The translations under genes and the position numbers were made by a program. A stretch of DNA of 29,010 nt from SCGC-AAA076-P13 sp964613455. GTDB taxonomy: Bacteria > Pseudomonadota > Gammaproteobacteria > Magnimaribacterales > D2472. The DNA is taken from the NCBI GenBank assembly GCA_964613455.1, contig CAZTGS010000015.1, forward strand, positions 1 to 29,010. Reading direction: 5' to 3'. The notes beneath the pieces are model-generated. The model was not told the origin of the DNA. It saw only the letters and a list, made by a program, of their open reading frames with translations, and made no database searches. Below are positions 22,718-29,010 of the stretch, piece after piece. Numbering within the stretch: the first letter of the stretch is position 1; each line of letters starts with the position of its first letter.

Positions 22718-22879
22718 ATGGGCTTTGGTGGAATAAGTATCTGGCAGCTGCTAATAATTTTAGTTGTTGTTCTTTTGATATTCGGAAGCGGCAAATTAAA
22801 ATCTTTAGGCTCAGATCTTGGGGCTAGTCTTAAAGGATTTAAAAAAGCTGTAAAAGAAGAAGAAAACAAAGACGACTAA
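22718..22879 (+). CDS. tatA: Sec-independent protein translocase subunit TatA
   Basis: A 53-residue protein. A single N-terminal membrane helix (ISIWQLLIILVVVLLIFG) is followed by the FGSGKLKSLGSDLG hinge and an amphipathic helix (ASLKGFKKAVKEEE) with an acidic tail. This is the TatA layout; TatA oligomers form the translocation element of the twin-arginine system in the inner membrane. It is short compared with E. coli TatA (89) because the unstructured tail is almost missing. A strong AGGAG precedes it, and tatB starts 3 bp after its stop. Confidence 0.95.
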   Translation: MGFGGISIWQLLIILVVVLLIFGSGKLKSLGSDLGASLKGFKKAVKEEENKDD

Positions 22880-22882
22880 CAA

Positions 22883-23131
22883 TTGTTTCAAATAGGCTTT
22901 CTAGAAATTGCGATAATCCTTATTTTAGGACTGATTGTTATTGGGCCAAAAAGACTTCCAGAGCTAATTAAAGCTTGGTTGAAGTTATATAAAAAAATTC
23001 AAAAACAAATTTCTAATTTTAAGAATGATCTTGAAGAAGATATTGGTACCGAAGAAATAAAAAAAGATGTTTTCAATGAAATGAGAATGGAAGAGTTAGA
23101 TCTTTTTCAAAAATCTGAGAAAGATGAATAA
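22883..23131 (+). CDS. tatB: Sec-independent protein translocase subunit TatB
   Basis: An 82-residue protein starting at TTG. One membrane helix (IGFLEIAIILILGLIVIG) is followed by the TatB-type GPKRLPELIKAW hinge and a charged amphipathic helix. The GPKRLPEL segment separates it from TatA. TatB forms the twin-arginine signal receptor with TatC. It is much shorter than E. coli TatB (171), lacking the long tail. Its stop overlaps the tatC start by 8 bases (ATGAATAA, 23124-23131). Confidence 0.94.
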   Translation: MFQIGFLEIAIILILGLIVIGPKRLPELIKAWLKLYKKIQKQISNFKNDLEEDIGTEEIKKDVFNEMRMEELDLFQKSEKDE

Positions 23132-23740
23132 AGAATCTGTTTCAACTCACTTACTAGAGCTTCGCTCACGATTGATCAGAGTGCTCGCTTGCCTGGGAAT
23201 CATATCTATTGTTGGCATACCTTTTGCTGCTGAAATTTACGCCTTTGCGGCCTCGCCCTTGCTAGATATCCTTCCAGCAGGAAGCTCTATGATTGCAACC
23301 GAAGTAACTTCTCCTTTTATGGCACCAATCAAATTAGTTCTATTTTCAGCACTATTAGTAACGATGCCTTACTTATTTTTTGAAGGCTGGATGTTTATGT
23401 CGCCAGGTCTTTATAAGAATGAGAAATCATTTGTTGCACCTTTGATGGTCTCAACAATAATTTTATTTTATACAGGGACTGCTTTTGCTTACTTTGTTGT
23501 GTGCCCAATAATTTTTCAATTCTTTATTGCATCTGCTCCTGAGTCTATTCAAGTCATGACAGATATTAATCAGTATCTAGGCTTTGTTATTAAGCTAATT
23601 TTTGCTTTTGGAATTGCTTTTGAAATTCCTGTGGCTACTTTTTTGTTGATACGAACTGATATTGTAAAGAAAGAATCTTTGATTAAAGCTAGGCCATACC
23701 TAATAATTCTATTCTTTGTTATTGGGATGCTTTTAACTCC
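23124..23740 (+). CDS. tatC: Sec-independent protein translocase subunit TatC, 3' end lost in gap
   Basis: The first 205 residues of the multi-spanning twin-arginine receptor are visible. The conserved HLLELRSRL start binds the RR signal. Then come MIATEVTSPFMAPIKL, LYKNEKSFVAPL, LFYTGTAFAYFVVCPI and FGIAFEIPVATFLL, which match TatC throughout. The reading frame runs into the N-run just after GMLLTP, so roughly 40-50 C-terminal residues, including the last membrane helix, are missing from the assembly. There is no sign of a real truncation. Confidence 0.96.
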
Positions 23741-23840
23741 NNNNNNNNNNNNNNNNNNNNNNNNNNNNNNNNNNNNNNNNNNNNNNNNNNNNNNNNNNNN
23801 NNNNNNNNNNNNNNNNNNNNNNNNNNNNNNNNNNNNNNNN
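23741..23840. other. Assembly gap (100 N)
   Basis: Exactly 100 N bases. This is a conventional filler for a gap of unknown length, so the true distance and content between tatC and the minus-strand gene to the right are not known. Both flanking genes are cut by it. Confidence 0.98.
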
Positions 23841-24256
23841 TGATAAAGGAACATCTCTACTAAGATATTTTGCCCAATACACCAAACCATAAATATAGCG
23901 AATGCACCCCATCGCCATTCACTAAAAACTCTCATATCTCTTTTGCTATATATCCACATCAACCAGAAGCCACCAAAAATAACAGCTCCAGTATCACCTA
24001 ATGAATTCATTAACCAATTAATATTTTTAGGAAGCCAAGTGTTTAGAGCTTCTGAGCGTCTTAGATCTACAGAAATACCATCTATCCAGCCGAAGTTGAA
24101 CCATAGCTCCCATCCCAGTGCGCAGGCAAGAAAACCTATTAAATACATTCTTGGAACCCATGAGGGTAAGTTTGATTTGTTTCTTATATAAATAACTATT
24201 GGGAATATTACTGAAGCATATACAACGCAAATTATTCTGGCTTCTTCAAAAGACAT
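23841..24256 (-). CDS. Unknown multi-pass membrane protein, 3' end lost in gap
   Basis: The first 138 residues of a membrane protein I do not recognise. Four hydrophobic segments are visible: about residues 6-24 (ARIICVVYASVIFPIVIYI), 37-55 (MYLIGFLACALGWELWFNF), 80-104 around SLGDTGAVIFGGFWLMWIY, and 115-138 up to the gap. Tryptophan is unusually frequent near the helix ends (GWELWFNFGW, WRWGAF, VWCIGQN). There is no signal peptide, and no catalytic motif is evident. It lies 38 bp downstream of the LOG gene on the same strand and may be the last gene of the transketolase group. The C-terminus is in the N-run. Confidence 0.75.
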
Positions 24257-24294
24257 AACTATAGAGTATGCCTTTTAAATTAATTTGAAAAGAA

Positions 24295-24882
24295 TTAAAG
24301 ACCTAATCTGTTAGTCCAGTCATCATCTGATGGTCTTTGTTCTGCGACAACTCTTTCCACAAGTTCTTCGCATGAGTCAGAGATAATTAGCTCATTAAAG
24401 TTTGCGTCAGATATAAAACCTTCTGCAACTGCTTTGTGCATCCAAGCTAAAAGATGATCGTAATAACCCTCTGTATTTAATATGCCTATAGGTTTATTAA
24501 TAATGCCAAGCTGGTTACTTGCCATAACTTCTGCGAGCTCATCTAAAGATCCAACCCCTCCAGGAAGAACAATAAATGCGTCTGATCTATCCATAAAAAC
24601 ATCTTTCCTTTCAAGAAGAGTTTCTGCAACAATTACCTCATCTAGTCTTGGGTTAACAAGCTCTAACTCATATAAAGATCTTAAAGATATTCCTAGCGCT
24701 TTAACCCCATGATCAAGGGCTGTATTTGAAACAACCTTCATCAGACCTACATTACCGCCACCAAATACAACATTAATGCCTTTTTTTGCGATTATCTCAG
24801 CTATCTTTTTTGCTTCGGATGCATAAATAGGATTATTGCCTTCGTGTGCTCCACAAAAAACAGATATATTTTGAATCATCAT
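24295..24882 (-). CDS. LOG-family (TIGR00730) nucleoside 5'-monophosphate phosphoribohydrolase
   Basis: A 195-residue Rossmann-like protein of the LOG family. The signature PGGVGSLDELAEV holds the glycine-rich phosphate loop and the catalytic glutamate. Upstream come VFGGGNVGLMKVV and a conserved RKDVFMDRSDAFIVL segment. Members cleave AMP or cytokinin riboside 5'-monophosphates to the free base and ribose 5-phosphate in the cytoplasm; in bacteria the physiological substrate is usually unclear. Its ATG directly follows the aldolase stop (TAAATG), with a second ATG as next codon, so it is in the same operon. Ribose 5-phosphate as product would fit the neighbouring transketolase, but this is only suggestive. 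Confidence 0.88.
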   Translation of the reverse strand: MMIQNISVFCGAHEGNNPIYASEAKKIAEIIAKKGINVVFGGGNVGLMKVVSNTALDHGVKALGISLRSLYELELVNPRLDEVIVAETLLERKDVFMDRSDAFIVLPGGVGSLDELAEVMASNQLGIINKPIGILNTEGYYDHLLAWMHKAVAEGFISDANFNELIISDSCEELVERVVAEQRPSDDDWTNRLGL

Positions 24883-25896
24883 TTATTCATCCTCTAATCC
24901 TTCATCCCATTGACCCAATGAAGCTAATTTATTCATATTTGCTCTATGAGATAAAGCATCTTGAGAAATGAATCTATTCTCAGGCTTACCCATCCAAGCT
25001 TTAAGTGCTGCAGCTTGAAGAGCTCTTCCGTAAGAAAAGCTAAGTTTCCAATTAAACCCACCAATCTTATTCATGGCATCTAGATGAGCAGTAGCATGAA
25101 GATCAGATTGACCGCCTGATAAGAAAGTTATACCAGGAAGATCTGAAGGTACATTGGCCATTAAACACTCAAGCGTTTTCTTAGCGACTTCTTCTATAGA
25201 AGCTTGTTCGGACGCGGATGATCCTGATAAGACCATGTTTGGTTTTAAAATAGTACCCTTAATATTTACACCTTTAGCATCAAGATGATGAAATAAAGAT
25301 TTTAAAGATCTATCTGTTGCACTATAGCAGTCATCAATTGAGTGATCTCCATCCATTAAAACCTCAGGCTCGACCATAGGAACCATGCCATTATCCTGAA
25401 CTAATTTTGCATAGTCAGCTAAAGCTTTCATGTTGGCATCAATGCATTCATCTGTTGGCATGCCATCACCAATTTTTATAACCGCTCTCCACTTAGTGAA
25501 TCTTGCTCCTAATGCTGCATATTCTTTTAATCTTTCATCTAGACCATCAAGGCCTACAGTTACTGTTTCTACTGATTCGCCTATTGGCTGAAGTCCTTTA
25601 TCAACTTTTATTCCTGGAAGGGCGCCTTGATCTGTAATTAGATTTACAAGCGACGTTCCGTCTTTACCATCTTGTCTAATGGTTTCATCAAATAAGATTA
25701 CTCCCCCAATATTATCTTTCATACCTGCAGAGCGAAAAAGCATTTCACGATAATCTCTTCTATTTTCTTCTGTTGATTCAACGCCGATAGAATCAAATCT
25801 TTTACCACAAGTTGGGTTACTCTCATCGGCAGCAAGTATTCCTTTGCCTTCTGAAACTATATAACTAGCAATTTCTTCTAAACTATTTAATGACAT
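24883..25896 (-). CDS. Fructose-bisphosphate aldolase class I
   Basis: A 337-residue Schiff-base aldolase related to the eukaryotic-type class I enzymes. GKGILAADESNPTCGKRF near the N-terminus, WRAVIKI with Lys141, VEPEVLMDGDH, and the Schiff-base lysine Lys218 in TILKPNM are all present, as is FLSGGQSD near the phosphate site. It cleaves or condenses fructose 1,6-bisphosphate in glycolysis and gluconeogenesis and needs no metal. Most gammaproteobacteria carry the unrelated class II zinc aldolase (fbaA) after pgk. The gene starts 14 bp after pgk, with a strong AAGGAG site. Confidence 0.95.
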   Translation of the reverse strand: MSLNSLEEIASYIVSEGKGILAADESNPTCGKRFDSIGVESTEENRRDYREMLFRSAGMKDNIGGVILFDETIRQDGKDGTSLVNLITDQGALPGIKVDKGLQPIGESVETVTVGLDGLDERLKEYAALGARFTKWRAVIKIGDGMPTDECIDANMKALADYAKLVQDNGMVPMVEPEVLMDGDHSIDDCYSATDRSLKSLFHHLDAKGVNIKGTILKPNMVLSGSSASEQASIEEVAKKTLECLMANVPSDLPGITFLSGGQSDLHATAHLDAMNKIGGFNWKLSFSYGRALQAAALKAWMGKPENRFISQDALSHRANMNKLASLGQWDEGLEDE

Positions 25897-25902
25897 TCAT
25901 CT

Positions 25903-25908
25903 CTCCTT
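25903..25908 (-). promoter_or_regulatory. Ribosome-binding site of the class I aldolase gene
   Basis: On the minus strand AAGGAG (followed by AG) stands 6 bases before the aldolase ATG (25896-25894). It is the strongest Shine-Dalgarno sequence in the window and suggests high expression of the aldolase relative to pgk. Confidence 0.7.
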
Positions 25909-25910
25909 TA

Positions 25911-27056
25911 TTAATCCTTAGTTTTTAAAGCTACGATCGATGGTAAATCTTTCCCTTCCATGAATTCGAGGAAGGCTCCGCCGCCAGTAGAACAATATGA
26001 TACATCATCTTTATTAATAAATTTATTAATAGCTGCAAGAGTTTCACCGCCTCCTGCTATAGAAAAACTATTAGATTTAGCTATAAGTTTTGACAACTCT
26101 TTGGTGCCAGTTGAAAAATATTCATTTTCAAAAACACCTAGAGGACCATTCCATAAAATAGTCTTAGAATTAGAAATAATGTCCTCAATTTCAGATGTTA
26201 CAAATTGATCTAGAATCATTTCTTCAGAACTAACATCTGAAATATCTTTTTCAGCAATTGATTTTCCTTCAAAAGTTATAGAGGTAACAACTCTCTCTGG
26301 CAATATAATTTTTCCTTTATTAAGTAATTCTTTTGCAACATCAATCATTGATTCCTCATAAAGAGACTTACCCACTTCATATCCTGCAGCTTTTATAAAA
26401 GTATTGGCAATGCCTCCTCCAACAATAATATGATCTGCCTTTGTATTAATATTCTTGATGAGTTCCAGCTTTGTTGAGACTTTTGCTCCACCGATAATAG
26501 CTGTATATGGATTTTCAGATTCATTCAATGCTTTGGTTAAAGATTCTATCTCTTTATCAAGCAATATTCCTGCGCATGTTTCACGCGAATTTTTAATAGC
26601 AGAATGGGTGGAGGCTTGCTCTCTATGTGCGGCACCAAAAGCATCAAAAACATAAATGTCCCCTAGAGCCCCAAGAGATTTTCCAAGATCATCACTGTTA
26701 GCTTTTTCTCCATCAAAAAATCTTATATTTTCTAAGATCTGAATATTTGAAGATCCATTGAAAACAAGCGGATCGTTGATTTGAGTTATTAAATCTACAT
26801 CTTCACTTAGGATGTTGGATAAACATTTAGCAACTGGAGCAAGTGAGAAGCTTTTATCGAAGACTCCTTCTGTCGGTCTGCCTAGATGGCTTACTAATAA
26901 AACTTTAGCTCCTTGATTAAGAGCATATCGAATTGTCGGCATACATGCGTGAATTCTAGTTTCATCTTTGATGGCGCCATCTTTTATTGGCACATTCATG
27001 TCTACCCTAATAACAAGGTTTTTATTTTGAATATTTAATTGTGATAACTTATTCAT
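25911..27056 (-). CDS. pgk: Phosphoglycerate kinase
   Basis: Transfers phosphate between 1,3-bisphosphoglycerate and ADP. At 381 residues it matches E. coli Pgk (387). RVDMNVPI near the N-terminus binds substrate; IIGGAKVSTK, VGGGIANTF, ILWNGPLGVFE and the nucleotide-site GGGETLAA follow in order. The frame is open further upstream to 27143, but the true start is ATG 27056: the protein then begins MNKLSQLN, six residues ahead of the first beta-strand as in homologues. The extra 29 residues would be translated out of frame from transketolase. It overlaps the tkt stop by 8 bases (ATGAATAA). No glyceraldehyde-3-phosphate dehydrogenase gene is interposed. Confidence 0.96.
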   Translation of the reverse strand: MNKLSQLNIQNKNLVIRVDMNVPIKDGAIKDETRIHACMPTIRYALNQGAKVLLVSHLGRPTEGVFDKSFSLAPVAKCLSNILSEDVDLITQINDPLVFNGSSNIQILENIRFFDGEKANSDDLGKSLGALGDIYVFDAFGAAHREQASTHSAIKNSRETCAGILLDKEIESLTKALNESENPYTAIIGGAKVSTKLELIKNINTKADHIIVGGGIANTFIKAAGYEVGKSLYEESMIDVAKELLNKGKIILPERVVTSITFEGKSIAEKDISDVSSEEMILDQFVTSEIEDIISNSKTILWNGPLGVFENEYFSTGTKELSKLIAKSNSFSIAGGGETLAAINKFINKDDVSYCSTGGGAFLEFMEGKDLPSIVALKTKD

Positions 27057-29010
27057 CAACCAATGATTTTGCCATATCAACAACATTTGGAACTGTGAAT
27101 CCAAAGTGCTCAAGCAAAACACCAGCAGGAGCTGATTCGCCAAAAGTTTCTATTCCTAGAACTTTATCGTTTTTATTCAATAATTTGTACCAAGAATTTG
27201 GATGGGCAAGCTCTACAACTAAAATTGGAAGATCTAATTTAATTACCGATGATTGATATTCTTTAGAATTCTCTAAAAATATATCTAAGCAAGGCATTGA
27301 TACAACATTAGCCACTATTCCATCCTCTGCTAATTTTTCTGCAGCATCTAGAGTTAATTGAAGCTCACTTCCTGAAGCAACCAATGTAACTTGTGCATCT
27401 TCATCTTCTTTAAGTAAATAGCCTCCCTTTTCAATATCAGTAATTTGATTATTGCTTCTAGCTATTGGGGATGTATTTTGTCTACTAAAAATTAGAGCTG
27501 TTGGGGCATCTTTAGATGTAACAGCATTCTTCCAAGAAACAGCAGTTTCTACTAAGTCAGCTGGCCTCCAGTTATTAAGATTTGGGGTCGATCTTAAAGT
27601 TACCAGATGTTCAACCGGCTGATGTGTTGGGCCATCTTCGCCTAGAGCTATTGAGTCATGAGTGTATACAAAGATATTTGGAATTTTCATGAGTGCTGAT
27701 AATCTAACAGCATTCCTTGCATAATCTGTAAATACTAAGAAGGTTGCTCCATAGGGCTTAATCCCGCCATGAAGAACCATCCCGTTCATAATAGCTGACA
27801 TTCCAAACTCTCTGACTCCATAATTAATATGATTTCCAGTTGGATTTTCATTTGAAAAGGTAGAGCTAGATTTTGAAAATGTATTATTTGAAGGAGTCAA
27901 ATCTGCAGATCCACCAATTAATTCTGGCAACTCTTTTACAAAAAAATCTAGGCATACTTGAGACGCTTTTCTTGTAGCCATTGATGAATTTTCATTGTTG
28001 CTATGATTTAAGAATTCAGTATATTTACTATCGAACTCATCTGGCATATCACCAGAAATTCTTCTCATTAATTCTTTATGTTTTTCAGGGTGACCAGCTT
28101 CATAAGATTTTAAAACAGCGTCCCAGTTAGAATTTTTTTCCGCTCCAGTTGAGGTTGCATTCCAAAATTCATAGACGGATTCAGGCACTTCGAATGGCTC
28201 ATAATTCCATCCAAGTACTTCTCGTGTCTTAGCAATTTCTTCATCTCCCAATGGCGAGCCATGAGCATCTGATGTTCCAGATTTATTAGGAGAGCCAAAC
28301 CCTATTGTTGTTTTGCAAAAAATCATAGTTGGTTTTTCTTCATCATCTTTAGCAGAAGTTATTGCTTGATCAATTTCATCAATACTATGTCCGTCTACGC
28401 AGATAGTTTGCCATCCATAACTATCAAACCGCTTAACAGTGTCATCAGTAAACCAATTCTCTATTTCTCCATCAATTGATATTCCGTTTTGATCATAAAA
28501 ACAAATTAACTTACCAAGCTTGTGAGTACCAGCAAATGAACATGCCTCATGAGACACTCCTTCCATTAAGCAGCCATCACCTAAAAAGGCATAAGTATGA
28601 TGATCGATAGGTTTTAGATCGGTTGTATTAAATTCTGCAGAAAGAATTTTTTCTGAAATAGCCATTCCTACAGCATTTGCAATGCCTTGCCCTAATGGTC
28701 CAGTTGTAGTTTCTATACCGTGATCGAGGTCAAACTCTGGATGACCTGGTGTCTTTGATTTAAAAACTCGGAAATCTTTAATGTCGCTTAAAGAAATGTT
28801 GTATCCCGTTAGATGAAGCAAGCTATATAAAAGCATCGATCCATGCCCATTTGATAAAACAAATCTATCTCTATTGAACCATTGTGGGTTAGATGGGTTG
28901 TGATTTAGATGATTTTTCCATAAAGCTGTGGCTATCTCGGCCATACCCATGGGCATTCCTGGATGGCCAGAATTTGCTTTTTGAACAGCGTCAATTGAGA
29001 GAAATCTTAA
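27049..29010 (-). CDS. tkt: Transketolase, N-terminus outside window
   Basis: The reading frame is open to the right edge of the window, giving 653 residues and lacking only about 10-15 at the N-terminus (E. coli TktA 663). The visible start LRFLSIDAVQKANSGHPG contains the conserved His of the thiamine-diphosphate site. GHGSMLLYSLLHLTGY, FLGDGCLMEGVSHEA (Mg-thiamine diphosphate motif) and the pyrimidine-binding region around VREFGMSAIMNGM follow. The enzyme shifts two-carbon ketol units in the pentose phosphate pathway. An internal ATG at 28956 is not the start because conserved sequence continues upstream of it. It is the first visible gene of the tkt-pgk-aldolase-LOG operon. Confidence 0.97.
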   Translation of the reverse strand, partial: LRFLSIDAVQKANSGHPGMPMGMAEIATALWKNHLNHNPSNPQWFNRDRFVLSNGHGSMLLYSLLHLTGYNISLSDIKDFRVFKSKTPGHPEFDLDHGIETTTGPLGQGIANAVGMAISEKILSAEFNTTDLKPIDHHTYAFLGDGCLMEGVSHEACSFAGTHKLGKLICFYDQNGISIDGEIENWFTDDTVKRFDSYGWQTICVDGHSIDEIDQAITSAKDDEEKPTMIFCKTTIGFGSPNKSGTSDAHGSPLGDEEIAKTREVLGWNYEPFEVPESVYEFWNATSTGAEKNSNWDAVLKSYEAGHPEKHKELMRRISGDMPDEFDSKYTEFLNHSNNENSSMATRKASQVCLDFFVKELPELIGGSADLTPSNNTFSKSSSTFSNENPTGNHINYGVREFGMSAIMNGMVLHGGIKPYGATFLVFTDYARNAVRLSALMKIPNIFVYTHDSIALGEDGPTHQPVEHLVTLRSTPNLNNWRPADLVETAVSWKNAVTSKDAPTALIFSRQNTSPIARSNNQITDIEKGGYLLKEDEDAQVTLVASGSELQLTLDAAEKLAEDGIVANVVSMPCLDIFLENSKEYQSSVIKLDLPILVVELAHPNSWYKLLNKNDKVLGIETFGESAPAGVLLEHFGFTVPNVVDMAKSLVDE

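Noticed and set aside
27057..27143. N-terminal extension of phosphoglycerate kinase by 29 residues
   Set aside because: It lies wholly inside the transketolase coding sequence in another frame and has no counterpart in the family; ATG 27056 gives the expected N-terminus.
28956..29010. Treating ATG 28954-28956 as the transketolase start
   Set aside because: The frame continues to the window edge with conserved transketolase sequence (SIDAVQKANSGHPG).
1..29010. CRISPR arrays, insertion sequences, prophage genes, tRNA or rRNA genes, toxin-antitoxin or defence systems
   Set aside because: I looked for direct repeat arrays, transposase-like proteins, cloverleaf sequences and paired small genes on both strands and saw none; nearly every base is accounted for by housekeeping genes.

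Overview
This window is a strongly AT-rich, very gene-dense piece of a gammaproteobacterial chromosome. Gene content and order point to a streamlined marine lineage such as the SAR86 cluster. That assignment is an inference from base composition, tiny intergenic spaces, the DUF5916 outer-membrane protein and the gammaproteobacterial synteny blocks; no rRNA is present to prove it. A 100-base run of N (23741-23840) shows that two contigs were joined here, so the left and right parts may not be truly adjacent.

Layout. (1) 1-3698: the 3' end of rpmB meets a minus-strand group of pepP, a UbiH-type hydroxylase and an iron-binding lipoprotein. (2) 3763-7318, plus strand: a small coiled-coil protein, zapA, a 6S RNA in its classical place, the 5-formyltetrahydrofolate cyclo-ligase gene, and a large DUF5916 beta-barrel protein. 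(3) 7323-10078: ilvA, rpiA and a periplasmic glutathione peroxidase. (4) 10079-10395: the only sizeable intergenic region. I read it as a compact minus-strand small RNA gene (near-consensus promoter, stem-loop with a C/U-rich loop, UUCG-capped terminator) followed by a 28-residue membrane peptide gene. (5) 10396-12549: a bifunctional fatty-acid oxidation protein. (6) 12575-18202, minus strand: miaB, ybeZ (phoH), ybeY, corC, lnt and an L,D-transpeptidase, an almost gapless operon for RNA maturation and envelope assembly. (7) 18216-23740: DUF1820 gene, orn (minus), then rsgA, ubiE, ubiJ, ubiB, tatA, tatB and truncated tatC, linking ribosome assembly, ubiquinone synthesis and Tat export. (8) 23841-29010, minus strand: transketolase, phosphoglycerate kinase, class I aldolase, a LOG-family phosphoribohydrolase and a cut-off unknown membrane protein.

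The genes are mostly housekeeping. I see no defence island, prophage, insertion sequence, CRISPR array, tRNA or rRNA. The best candidates for something undescribed are the small RNA and the small membrane peptide between the peroxidase and the beta-oxidation gene. A secondary signal is a recurring 8-base start/stop overlap at four unrelated gene junctions. Neither is a proven new system.
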